Assembly (NCBI GenBank): GCA_019649035.1 | Contig: BMAT01011332.1 | Coordinates: forward strand, 268,793 to 290,895 | Source: Elysia marginata | Taxonomy: Eukaryota; Mollusca; Gastropoda; Plakobranchidae | Length of the DNA: 22,103 nucleotides | Reading direction: 5' to 3' | Part shown: positions 1-9,740 of the stretch, piece by piece | Layout of the letters: each line of letters opens with the position of its first letter | Numbering within the stretch: the first letter of the stretch is position 1 | Made by a program: the position numbers and the translations under genes | Notes under the pieces: model-generated | What the model was told of the DNA's origin: nothing | Database searches by the model: none | The model's input: only the letters and a program-made list of their open reading frames with translations

Positions 1-3000
1 TTTTTTTTTTTTGCTGAAATTTATTTTTGGGCTTGTTCTTTTTCAGCCATATGCTTTTAGAATTATTAATCGAAGGAGCAAAGTTTTACAATGCTTTTGT
101 TATGAATATATTATACAAACATTTGCAAATTGTATGCCATGGCTTTAGTCTTACTTATTTTTTCACATTGCTTCGAATCAAATTTGTTTAAGGTTGATAT
201 AGATATATTTTAAATTAATCAATTTCGTTTTGCTAAGAAAATTATGCTGTACAGTGAACAACAATATGTAATTTATACTGTTGTCTGACTTTCCATGCCC
301 TAAAACACACATGAAGTTGATAGTTTAGGGAAAAGGTCCCACTCATCAGTTTCCTAAATGGGCTATAGCAATGCTTAGAGAGTGAAACCAACCAGGCTAA
401 CGTCTCCCAAGACTTAGGACAGCTCGCGTGTTCCGTGATATCAGGTTTGTCAACTCAAGTGCTTGGGATTCTCGATATCAAGGAAATCTTAACAAAATAG
501 GCGCATAGCTGCTTCTATCACGAAATGTTTCTCCATTTTATCGATCTATTAGGGAACGTTAAGAGTGCTAAAATAGAAATACATTGACATTAACAGTAAG
601 TAAACAATGCCCTGTCAGGTATGAGTCATGCAAAGTCCTCCGTGGTTTCAAAAATCTCGTTGCCAAACGTGGAAAAGCACGTTTTATTTTTTTTCATACC
701 CAGGCAATGGTTTCATTTTGATGGCCCATTTTAGGTTACGATTCGCTAAAGACCTTACATCCTGTTACAATTTGATAAACAATCAGTTAATACGTTAGAC
801 ATTAGTAAAATATCTTCTCAGATTGATACATATTTTTTTTCTTCAATTCCTCGCTCAGTGTTCACCCGATTTGCAGATATCTCGCTTAGACGTTTTGTCA
901 TTGGCGAACTCGACAAAATGTGAGATTTCCAGGCATCGACCGATGGTTCATTGTTTAGGAATTTTTTCTTAAAGAAGCTTATGGATCTAAAAAGTCATTT
1001 TAATAGTTCTTGAAGCCGTTACAAACCTTCTATGGTAGATGGCTAAGCGAAAATTATTGACATACAGGTGGGCGTTAATAAAAAGTCCCATTTAGATTCT
1101 ATGAGCCTTATCCCAAGCTTCATGATTTCTCTTCTATCATTTACCCACACGATTTCATTGTTTCTGGAAACCTAGTTTTTCGCAAAAAGCCTCGGTGAGC
1201 CTGGGCTCATGCACATCGGTTTTAAGTTTCTTTTCACGGGAGTTTTACGTCCCCGAACCAAAGATTCCATTGAAAACGGAAGAAAACATGATGAAACATA
1301 TCCACACTAATATTACAACACTATCCATGGATAAAGCTTTATTATGCGCACCGTGGTGTAAGCCTTCGAGGGAATTCAAATATTGATGTGATATTATGAT
1401 AATAGCATCAGTTTAATTGTAAGAATTTGAATGTTAGTTTAATGTAAGGAAGAACGAATGATCGAAAAGACAAAGCGAGCAAAATAATTTATTACATCTC
1501 TGGTGAAGTTTAACTATCTCATTATACGATTTTGCTTTATTTTCTTTATACAATGTCGAAATGAATGAATATTTCAGACCCTTTTTTGACATTTAAAAAG
1601 TTTTAAATTAATATTATTCTCTGAGGAATCTGTATGTAAATTTTATCGATTTGAATTCATAGAAAAAAAACAAAACTTTCGAAAAACTTTTTTCATGCAG
1701 CTCACAATGACCGATTTGCGAGACAATACTATACAGTGTGATTCTCCTTATTGTTTAATGGGACACTCTCGGGATGTGTCCTGCTGCCACAAATCACTCA
1801 GGGCCGGTACATTAGGTAAAGATATTTATGACCCTATTATGTGTAGGTTTGTTCTGCTGACACGCCGGTGTAACTGCCTTGCAGTTGGAAATAAAGGTCA
1901 AAGTTCGGATAAAGTACCAGTTAGACAGACTGATACATTCCAGTTTTAATGAGTTATATTTTCTCGTGCCATTTTTGGTAGCACTTTTGCTTGTTTTTAA
2001 TTATTAAAGCCTCCATTAGCCTTCCTTAAAATTATAGTAATGATATAGATAAGTAAACAGTTTTGCTGTCGTTGAATTTTTAAAAATTACGGTCCTGCTC
2101 TTTTTCAGTTTTATATCCTTGGATATACGCAAATGAAAACTCTCGATAAAAGTCTCGTTAAAAAATATTCAAAGACTTTTCTATTAAGCTTGAGAGAGAT
2201 AAAGGATTTAAACTCGTTACAGACTTATTGATTTTTGAGAAGACTATAGCTGCCTTCCTCGCAACTGTCTTTACCAAAGGAAAGTGGAGGAAATAATGGG
2301 ACACAGAGCTGGGCTCTATTGGCTGATGGCACACAATAAAACAAGTAGACAGAAGAAGTTAATCTTCATATTATTGTGATAAATTACCTCCAGCTGCATT
2401 GATACAGCTAGACTTACAGAATGTGATGCGAAGAGGCTGTAAATTTTGTGGGCATTTACAAGCGTATTATCAAACACGGGGAATTCTCATTTAAGTTAGA
2501 TTTGTTTGAGAAAAAATAAAACAAGACGATTTCGATTAATCAAAAAAAAAAAATACCCACCCATTTAGTTTATTGGCCTTAGATTTTTAGAAGAAAAAAA
2601 TTTAATACTCTGTTCATACCAAAACAATCTTTTGATTCATACACAATCATTCTTTCTAATCAAGACTGCCACAACACCAATCAGAGTCATATCAAAATTG
2701 AGCACAGTTTCATCTATTCCCAAACTGTGAGACAAGTCCCACTTGTATAAGAAAAATTTAATATTCAAAGGTTATAAACGGAGTTTAAGTCCCAGTTGTT
2801 AACACAGATAAACTTGTCTAGAGTGGTCGATTTTTTAGCTTCAAAATCATATTTTCTTTTATGCAGCCAATTGAAAGAGCCTATAGTAGTCCTCCTGGTC
2901 CAAAGCATTGTTTTATTGAATAATGGAAGTAGAAAAGAAGGAAGTTTGTAGATTCTCCAAATGAATACAAATGATCGATAGGATGCTTTGATTAATGGAT

Positions 3001-3120
3001 TGAAAAATAAAGAAAAACAAGATCTATGAAGTAATTTAAATAAAAATATGCATCACTATATATTACTATTTGGTTTGTTTTTTACCAATAAAAAAATGGC
3101 AAATGGATGAGATCGAATGA
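1..3120. other. AT-rich non-coding stretch, no gene recognised
   Basis: This stretch is AT-rich with many A and T runs and frequent stops in all frames. Two short open frames exist on the plus strand (1195-1386, opening on GTG, and 1695-1949, 84 codons). Neither shows a domain, signal peptide or flanking splice sites that I can recognise. The first twelve bases are T, and an AATAAA hexamer lies on the minus strand at 20-25. This could be the 3' end of a minus-strand transcript or retrocopy leaving the window, but seven bases of spacing and twelve of homopolymer are weak support. A short inverted repeat (TGAGCC/GGCTCA) lies at 1196-1209. Confidence 0.5.
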
Positions 3121-3139
3121 TAGATAACAGGATGGCAGC

Positions 3140-3179
3140 AAGACAGACAGGCACATAGAAAGATAGATAGATAGATAGC

Positions 3180-3214
<35 letters not shown>

Positions 3215-3275
3215 GTAGGTAGATAGATAGATAGAGGGATAGATAGATAGATAGATAGGTAGATAGATAAATAGA
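3140..3275. repeat. (GATA)n microsatellite
   Basis: A nearly uninterrupted tetranucleotide array of GATA units begins after a short AGAC/CAGG lead-in near 3140 and runs to about 3270. It contains a few GGTA and GCTA variants. This is direct sequence evidence of a simple repeat; no function is implied. Confidence 0.95.
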
Positions 3276-3279
3276 GAAA

Positions 3280-3465
3280 TGTCTGTCTGTGTGTCTGTCT
3301 GTCTCTGTCTCTATTCCTCTCTCTATCGATCTATCTGTGTCTCTAACAACCTCTCCCTATCCTGCCCTTGCTATATATTTACATTTCTCTATCAAACATT
3401 TTATTTTATTTCTCTTTCTCTTTATCTCTATTTCTGCATCTCTCCATCAGTTGAGCGGGCTTCTC
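3280..3465. repeat. (TCTG)n and pyrimidine-rich tract
   Basis: The GATA array is followed immediately by TCTG/TGTC units (about 3281-3320). These grade into a CT-rich tract with CTATC and TCTCTC units up to about 3465. The strand bias flips from purine-rich to pyrimidine-rich at about 3280, so stretches such as CTATCGATCTATCTG can pair with the preceding GATA units. Short Ser/Leu-rich open frames here are translations of the repeat, not genes. Confidence 0.9.
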
Positions 3466-3529
3466 TTGTAAGGTTTTTTTTAATCGGAGAAAGTATGTCA
3501 TGAACAAAATCTATTGGACAAACCTTCTA

Positions 3530-4030
3530 AACCTATAAGGGCCGGTAACACCGATGAGACAAAAACGCATAAATCCACTGATATCTACGCAAGTCCAACA
3601 CTGGTGATACTACAAGCCGATGATAGACAGCCATGCCACTAATCATTGTAGATCTGATAAAACCTGGGCAAGGCTGAAGCTTGCTGAAATCTATGTCTTG
3701 AAGAATTAGTGTCCTGAAAATGTGGGGATTGCTGAAGTTTACCGCCCTGCCAATCACTCGAGGTAACTGAAGATTACACTAAGCCTGCGACGGGATCAGT
3801 AAGGACTATGGCCAGGTCGTGGTATCTTATTGGCCATCCGCGCTGACCTTGGGTCAGAGGAAGTACAAAGGGAACCAGTGCTCAAAGTTTTATTATACAA
3901 TTTTAGAAAGGAAAAAACTATAACGGTAGAGCAGTCAGAAAATAAACATTTGATACTTAATGGAAATGAGGCTGAAGATGATAACAAACAAATAAAAGGT
4001 TTAACGTCTAAGAAATGACAAACAGCTAAC
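3530..4030. other. Complex sequence of unknown nature with short open frames
   Basis: This stretch is more balanced in composition than its surroundings and is not a simple repeat. A 62-codon plus-strand frame (3830-4018) and minus-strand frames (3533-3757, 3796-3987) overlap here. The plus-strand frame is Lys/Glu/Asn-rich and not recognised. Short words of the type GCTGAA/CCTGAA recur between 3675 and 3740. It may be an old mobile-element fragment or an exon, and I cannot tell which. Confidence 0.25.
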
Positions 4031-4079
4031 TAAGAGTCTAGGTTTTAAAAAGCAAAGCTGCTATTGCTCGGGGCAAACA

Positions 4080-4320
4080 TAACTGTGCTTCAAAAAGATT
4101 CCAAGAGACGGATAACAAAAGAGTAAAAGTAAGAAACAAAGTGGTAATTATAAACGCAGAAAGAAAGGTAGGCAAATGCAAACAATAGACAGAGAGAGTT
4201 AGAAAGATAGAAGATGGGCTACTAGAGAAGAGGCCGAAGGAAAAAGAAGGCAAAGGCAAAGTTAAAGAGATAAATAGAGTGGAAGGAAAGAAGGTAAAGA
4301 GATATGGTAGCAAAGAAAAA
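4080..4320. repeat. Purine-rich (AG-rich) low-complexity stretch
   Basis: The plus strand is strongly purine-biased (AAAG, GAAAG, AGAGAG words) over about 240 bases. The 91-codon minus-strand frame at 4038-4313 is Leu/Ser/Phe-rich, as expected from translating a CT-rich tract, so I do not call it a gene. From 4320 to 4735 the sequence is AT-rich with A runs and nothing recognised. Confidence 0.6.
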
Positions 4321-4735
4321 GGAATTAATTAGCAATTAACTAACAAAAACAAATTAAAACAGATAGCAAAACGGAAAAAGTATCCTAATAAAGGATGCGA
4401 AATTCTTTACGAGTTGTGCATACGTGTGTATTGTCTTCAATATTTGGATGTTGTAAAAAAAATGTGTTTTTTATTAATTAAAAAAAACAAACAAGAATTA
4501 CTCATGCTTCTTTTTGTGATAAGGTAACAATGTTTAACTACCTTAAGAGCAAGCTACAACAAACGACAGTATTTGGACTACAAAAGTTGTAAAAAAAAAA
4601 AGTCGGCTGATATACAAAATAGGTACAAAAAGCAAAGCTTTGTAGTCGAAAAAAACTTTCATATTTTTAAAAACCTTCACTCCTATAATTTCACTTTTCG
4701 TTATTAATCAGCATAGTTTTAATATCTTAATTGTT

Positions 4736-4737
<2 letters not shown>

Positions 4738-4781
<44 letters not shown>

Positions 4782-4943
4782 CATCATCTAAATCATCGTC
4801 ATCATTACCATATCCTCATATTCTTCTTCTTCCTCTTCACCATTATCATCATCATTATTATTATTATTGTTATTTATTATTATGATTATTATTATTGTCA
4901 TTTTGTTTATTATTAGTGATAGTAGAAGTAATAGTAGTATCAC

Positions 4944-4974
<31 letters not shown>

Positions 4975-4998
4975 ATTATTAGAAGTAGTAGTAGTAGC

Positions 4999-5057
<59 letters not shown>

Positions 5058-5210
5058 CAACATCATTATTTTTAGTTGTAGCAGTAGAAAAGTAGTAGTA
5101 GTTGTTGTTGTAGCTGTAGTAGTAGTGGGAGTAGTAGTAGTAATAGAAGTAGTGGTAGTAGTTGTTGTTGTTGTAGTTGTTGTTGTTGTTGTAGTAGTAA
5201 TATTTTACTA
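4738..5210. repeat. Compound trinucleotide microsatellite (CAT, ATT, AGT, GTT/GTA)
   Basis: A near-pure (CAT)n run at 4738-4778 is followed by interrupted ATC/ATT units. Then come an (ATT)n block near 4940-4980, a long (AGT)n block about 4981-5060, and mixed GTA/GTT units to about 5205. Unit identity changes along the array in single-base steps. The long Ser, Ile, Val and Leu homopolymer frames on both strands are artefacts of this repeat. Confidence 0.95.
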
Positions 5211-5214
5211 TTGA

Positions 5215-5780
5215 TATTAATAATAGTAATTATAATATTGTTAATACTATCAATATAACTTATATTGTAAATAATTATTTTATCATTGCTATGAGAATAG
5301 TGTTTTTATTCATGAAGTAAGCATGAACAATGTGGCAACAAAACTCTTTCTAAAGTACTTGATTTTTATCAATATAATTTTTTTCTATATTAAGACTTAC
5401 CGCTACCTGCCTTTTATCCAAATGCCCTTGAGCCCAAGCGAAGGAGAACACTCGAAGATGATGTTTTGCTACAGTTCCAAGTTTGATCTGAATGACTTTT
5501 TAAACATCGATCATGTCAGAAATGTCGAAGTTTAAAAATTTTGCGATGAAAAATTTTATCCTTACTGCAGATGTATGTTAATGAAAGTTTCGGACACCGT
5601 AGCTTTGATAATTGTTGATGCTATTAGTAAAACCTAATAACTTTCTTTTTTTCTCCTGTTCTCTAGTGTCCGTAATGCAAATCCAATTCATGTAATGAAC
5701 ACTTTAAATTCAAACAGCCTTAGATAGCGACTGTGCCGGAAAAGTGTGGGTTTTTTTATCTCTCGAAAAAGATAATCTTT
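5215..5780. other. AT-rich stretch, no gene recognised
   Basis: This is AT-rich sequence following the triplet array. One 70-codon plus-strand frame (5323-5535) starts on ATG and encodes a hydrophobic first third and a polar remainder. I see no family resemblance, and neither splice sites nor codon bias supports it. Confidence 0.3.
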
Positions 5781-6217
5781 ACTGGAAAAAGGACCAATAA
5801 ACCTCTCTAAGCCCGAGTCTATACGCCCACACCCGGGAAGAGGGATGAATGACTGGGTCTGAGAGATAAATCTGGATTCTACGTTGGGCTGTGTGACGTG
5901 GTAGGGCCATCAAGGCACTAGTCTGTGAGAGCGAAGTGGCCTTGTCGGCTAGGCTTGCTGCCCGCTGTCTCCAGTGTCTCGGTGTCTCCCCGAGGCCGCC
6001 CCAGTTGATCACAGGAACAGGATTCAGGCCGCTTCTGTCATTCGAATCAATCGTTACTCACAAAATGGCTCGAATGCCAATGATTTTTTATGGCACAGAT
6101 CTGACAAGCCTCGAATACAGCAGGCAAGATCAAAGTTGTCGGTATGAAAAGACAACAAAACAAAGGTACCTGTTTTATGGTAGCTCGACACACAATACAC
6201 GGCCGGACAGTCCATAG
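5780..6217. other. GC-richer island, unknown repeat or transcript fragment
   Basis: Between about 5800 and 6020 the sequence is clearly richer in G, C and CpG (my estimate is above 50 percent) than the AT-rich flanks, and it has no simple-repeat character. Open frames cover it on both strands: minus 5779-6012 (77 codons) and plus 5936-6217 (93 codons). I recognise neither product. The sharp composition boundary suggests an inserted element or an exon of an unannotated transcript. I see no A-box/B-box pair and no terminal repeats. Confidence 0.35.
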
Positions 6218-6539
6218 TAAGAGACATAGTAATATTGAAGGGCAGTACCAGAAAATGGCTTTATAAAATGCAATCGAGCTTTCGGCAATCGAGGGTTAAT
6301 GTGACAGCCTTCTTTAGAAACGCACAATTTGTTTTCAATGGCATAGATTTATTCACTGTCTACGTGATATAAAACAATTTTTTTTCTGTAAAATTTTCTT
6401 ATAAAACAGGTAAAAAAATCACTTTAAGGCAAAGATCTTGCAAGACTAAAAAATTTTTCACTCATTTCTGGTGGGGAGACGGGTCATGCGTGTGTTTGTA
6501 TAGAAGGAGCACAAGGTTAAATTGAACTAGTTAATAAAT

Positions 6540-6885
6540 AAAGAGAGAGATAAAGGATGTCTATAATTAGCGGTGGCATGCAAGCAATCAGCAAACTCAA
6601 AAGTTTCATTTACGTTTCAGTGTCATGGTTCGAGGTTATGTGTAAAGAGAAAACAAAAATACGAAGGACTTTTAGAAGGATAAAGAGGCTTAGGGTTTTA
6701 GCGAAAAAAAAAGAAACCTAGAGAGAGAAAGGTTATAGAAAAGGTCCCATAGAAATAGAGCGAGACTTGTAGATATTTAGATGGATAGAAAAAGTTAGAG
6801 AGTTCGATAGACATAGGTTGAGAGAGAGAGTGAGAGGGAGACAGAGAGATAGATAGATAGAAAGAGAGGGAGAGAGAGAGTCAAG
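6540..6885. repeat. GA-rich tract with (GA)n and (GATA)n
   Basis: The plus strand is purine-rich over this stretch. It culminates at about 6820-6881 in GAGAGA and GATAGATAGATAG units. This is low-complexity sequence seen directly. Between 6218 and 6540 and between 6885 and 7180 the sequence is AT-rich without a recognised gene. Confidence 0.75.
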
Positions 6886-7182
6886 GCAGGCTATCTTGCA
6901 ATAGATTAAAACAATTCGATTTCAAAGCATTGTGGCTAGCATCTTTTAGGCCCTTACAGATTTGTTGTATGCTTGGAAAGCGGGACAACGTCGACATTTA
7001 CAGACACCACATCGAGGGCAATACTTACTACATATATAGAGTGTGGAAAAACTAAGGCCATATGACCTCGAATTTAAATTTAAGAAACAAGACTATGCAA
7101 TCTGGAAAATGAGCAACTTTCCTCTAAAACAATTTTATTTGCTTTCCTGAGCCGTCAGTACGTGCTGAAACATAAGGCATAA

Positions 7183-7389
7183 TGGGAAATTTGTTACGAC
7201 AAGAAGAGATTAAGATTCACAAACGAACGTTTTAATGAATATCAAAAACAATTTCAGTGCAAATTAACTACACTAAAATCGTCGTATCATCAAATTAGAA
7301 GAAAGCTATCATCGACAACTACAGCAAAATCTTCTATTAATACAGGTGCAAGCTCGAGGCTACCAAAAGAACTACTTAATGTACTATAA
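7183..7389 (+). pseudogene. Possible MADF/Myb-like DNA-binding domain remnant
   Basis: This frame is open for 68 codons between stops and has no ATG. It begins with Trp-Glu and continues with a basic helical segment: Lys, Leu, Leu, Tyr and a run of Arg/Arg/Lys near codons 26-41. A Ser/Thr stretch and a Thr-Gly-Ala-Ser-Ser segment follow near codons 51-56. This ordering resembles the last helix of MADF-type domains, with a Leu-(Arg/Lys)-x-x-Tyr core followed by a basic stretch and Ser-Gly-Ala-Gly. Such domains occur in mobile-element proteins and in cellular regulators. The expected N-terminal half is not continuous: upstream in the same frame there are stops at 7180, 7081 and 7075. If real, it is a dead fragment. 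The resemblance is by eye and could be chance. Confidence 0.22.
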
Positions 7390-7427
7390 TAGCATGCAGC
7401 AAAAATAAACACTTACACTGTTACTTC

Positions 7428-7461
7428 AATTCTACTACCACTGCTACAACTACAACAACAT

Positions 7462-7506
<45 letters not shown>

Positions 7507-7744
7507 TCACTACTACAACTATCACTACTACAACTATCACTACTACTATCACTACTACTATCACTACTATAACTATTATTACTGCTGCTGCTACAACAAC
7601 TACTACTACTACTACTGCTACTACTGCTGCTGCTACTACTACTACTACTGTTACTATTACTACTACTACTATCACTACTACTATCACTACTACTACCAAT
7701 ACTATAACTACTACTACTGCTGCTGCTGCTACAACTACTACTAT

Positions 7745-7811
<67 letters not shown>

Positions 7812-7840
7812 AGTTCTAATACTACGACTACTGCTACCAC
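7428..7840. repeat. Compound (CTA)n trinucleotide microsatellite
   Basis: About 410 bases of CTA/ACT units are interspersed with ATC, ACA and short CTG (GCT) blocks, for example near 7580 and 7790-7811. The 139-codon Val/Ala-rich minus-strand frame is a translation of the repeat. CTA on this strand is the complement of the TAG/AGT units at 4981-5060, so the two arrays share a core unit in opposite orientation. Confidence 0.95.
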
Positions 7841-7849
7841 TATTTATGC

Positions 7850-8300
7850 TATAGACTCACAATTCACAGAGACATTTATAAATTAAATCAATCGTTTGTT
7901 TTTACTTTGATAAAAAATCTGAGAGGAAATCCTTTGGTGACAAGATTGTCGAAAGCCAATCCAATGTAGACATATTTAATATATGCAATGATTTGCTGCG
8001 CGAAAAACATCTAAATCTTTGCCAAATAATCTTCTCCCGATTAGATTTTTTATCTTTTAAACATTTTTTCGTAAAAAATGTTGAGAAAAAAAAAACAAGA
8101 ACTTGATATTTAACCATCAGAACCTTATTATGACGAGTTCAAAAGCGATGTTTTAAATTTTTTCGAACCGGTGATAGAAAAGTTTGACAGAAATATTGTC
8201 CTTGATGCCTCCAAAACATAATGAGAGCTGTATTCGCTTCCGTCAATTTTCTTTATTAAATGCCTTGAACTACCACTACTTTGGTCTATCATCTGCTTTT
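7850..8300. other. AT-rich stretch, possibly eroded 5' part of the downstream LINE
   Basis: I recognise no reverse transcriptase or endonuclease blocks here, although the LINE homology that starts at about 8302 must once have continued upstream. A 71-codon minus-strand frame (7902-8117) has no family resemblance. Confidence 0.3.
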
Positions 8301-8318
8301 GGCATACCTATCTGCTCC

Positions 8319-8332
8319 TTTTGACACTTAGA
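8319..8332. repeat. Target-site duplication, left copy
   Basis: The 14-base word TTTTGACACTTAGA flanks the SINE on this side and is identical to the word at 8637-8650. It includes the codons for the Phe-Asp of RT motif A. Confidence 0.93.
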
Positions 8333-8636
8333 TTAGGTTAGGTTTTTTTAATTTTAACGTCTCTTTTCAACTACAAGGTTATATCAGAGACGGTGCTTGG
8401 GACTATTGAAAGCGTGCTGCCACACTGTAGTGTAAGGAGCGCTTGCATACACCACATCCAGTCACATTATCCTGACACCGGGCCGACCAGACTTAACACT
8501 AAATCAATAATGCCAGACACTAGGTGGATCAGCTGCTAATACCAATTTTAAAGTCCTTGGTTTGACTCGGCCGGGGATCGAACCCACACCTCCCGATCTC
8601 TGAGCGAGTGTCTTACCACTAGGCCAGAGAGCCGGT
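8333..8636 (-). mobile_element. tRNA-derived SINE, full length, about 304 bp
   Basis: Read on the minus strand, the element starts at 8636 with a tRNA-like head. The pol III A box TGGCCTAGTGG is at 8626-8616, and the B box GGTTCGATCC is at 8584-8575. The head is followed by a body of about 225 bp and an A-rich tail ending in two ACCTAA units at the 8333 end. The body contains a GTGACTGGATGTGGTG stretch near 8467-8452 and TTGAAAAGAGACGTTAAA near 8377-8360. From memory these match conserved core and tail segments of SINEs widespread in molluscs, but the family name is not assigned. Perfect 14-bp direct repeats flank the element, and its ends are therefore well defined. A 66-codon minus-strand frame across the head (8504-8704) is a chance translation; similar peptides can be misannotated as proteins. 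Confidence 0.92.
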
Positions 8637-8650
8637 TTTTGACACTTAGA
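8637..8650. repeat. Target-site duplication, right copy
   Basis: This is an exact 14-base match to 8319-8332. The host LINE sequence resumes here, reading Asp-Thr and then, one frame over, LDHQ from 8646. Identity of both copies suggests the SINE inserted well after the LINE began to decay. Confidence 0.93.
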
Positions 8651-9740
8651 CCACCAAATAATTTTGACGCGACTGGAAACTTCTTTTGGTTTTTGAGATA
8701 ACATATTGGAGTGGTATATTCATTTTTAGAAAACAGAACGCAAACTGTTAGTGCTGGACGATATCAGTCTCAGAAAAGAATTCTTAGATACCGTGTTCCT
8801 CTGGGATCTATCCTAAGGCCCATTCTGTTCTTGTTGTATTCGTAACCAATTTCTAATTTGTCCTTACTAAAAAAAACCATGGTTTTCGTCATCATTTATA
8901 TGCTGACGACACCCAGTTGTATAAATCAGCAAAAAGTGAAGATTTTGTCGGTTTAGGTAATTCTACTCACAACTGTATAAATGAAGTCTTGGCCTGGATG
9001 TTTTCAAACAAACTTAAACCTTATGGGGACAGGACAGAAACAATGGTTATTGGCGCACCAAATAAAACAAGATCAGTGTAGTATTTCATCTTTGGAGCTG
9101 TGCAGTAAAACTTTTTAATTTCTAAGAAGATAAACCCTGGCTGTTTTTATGAACTTTAATCTTACATTAGATGATAAATATCTCATGTTAAAAAGTTTCT
9201 TATTTAGGTCTTTGTAGAATTTCACAAGTTAGACAAAGAAAGTGCAAACAAACTAGCTTGTGCTCTGGTATTGGCAAGACCAGACTATTGCTATTCCCTG
9301 TTTGGTTAGTAATACTAAAAACTAGCTTAATCAATTACAATAAAAATTCAAAACAATTCTTCTATGCTTATTATGAAATCATCAAACGGATCTCATCTCA
9401 CCTCTCCTGAAAGACCTGCATAGGTTGCTAGGTTGTTGCATCAAGCATACGTTACAAAATCTCATTCCCTTGCCTCTGACTGAGTGCCATACTGATCAGA
9501 AATCTCCGAACCATAAGAAAGATTTATTCAAACTGCAAGCCCCTACACGAAAAGTCGCTTTTCGAAAACTATGTTTATAAAGCTAGATTCAACCAAAAGA
9601 GTTATGGTCAAAGAGCCTTTTCTTATTAAGGAGCAGAAATATAGAACAATCTTCTACCAGCTCTTCAAAATGCTAAGACTCTACCATCTTTTAATTCAAA
9701 TTTGAAATCTCACCTCTTTTTCCTAGCTTTTGAAAATTAA

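Larger units (their letters stand above)
8302..9740 (+). pseudogene. Decayed non-LTR retrotransposon (L2/CR1-like) reverse transcriptase, 3' part
   Basis: Several RT blocks survive in order. Motif A (Leu-Ser-Ala-Pro-Phe-Asp-Thr) is at 8308-8328, and its continuation LDHQIILTRLETSFGF is at 8646-8693. A Leu-Glu-Asn-Arg-Thr-Gln-Thr-Val segment precedes VPLGSILRPILFLLYS at 8795-8842, a degenerate form of the GVPQGSVLGP..LF block. HHLYADD, with the catalytic YADD at 8899-8910, is followed by an open frame to 9079. An ANKL..ALVLARPDYC segment at 9244-9306 and the C-terminal KSYGQRAFSY block at 9597-9626 complete the order, ending at a stop at 9740. These blocks lie in different frames, with internal stops at 9627 and 9642, so the element is dead. 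The block order and the C-terminal signature are typical of L2/CR1-clade LINEs. The 5' end, endonuclease and upstream RT are missing or unrecognisable. A SINE interrupts it at 8333-8636. Positions 9741 to about 10010 may be its 3' UTR. Confidence 0.87.

Noticed and set aside
1..25. Processed retrocopy or gene 3' end on the minus strand (AATAAA near an A tract)
   Set aside because: Only 12 homopolymer bases are visible at the window edge, spacing is short, and no coding sequence follows in the adjoining DNA.
1695..1949. 84-codon frame with several Cys residues
   Set aside because: There is no recognisable family, cysteine spacing matches no known motif, and there is no splice or promoter context. 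It is kept only as a remark in the region entry.
3160..3270. Possible CRISPR-like periodic array
   Set aside because: The period is four bases with no spacers, so it is a simple GATA microsatellite.
3530..3760. Possible hammerhead ribozyme suggested by CCGATGAG and similar words
   Set aside because: The conserved CUGANGA and GAAA core elements with flanking stems could not be found in the right order.
4788..5214. Long Leu, Ile, Ser and Val homopolymer open frames on both strands
   Set aside because: They are direct translations of the triplet microsatellite, with no non-repeat coding flank.
7421..7840. 139-codon Val/Ala-rich minus-strand frame
   Set aside because: It is a translation of the (CTA)n array and lacks any domain or composition independent of the repeat.
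8504..8704. 66-codon minus-strand frame with a Gly-Ser-Ile-Pro-Gly-Arg motif
   Set aside because: It reads through the SINE tRNA head and across the TSD into the LINE. It is a mobile-element artefact, not a gene.
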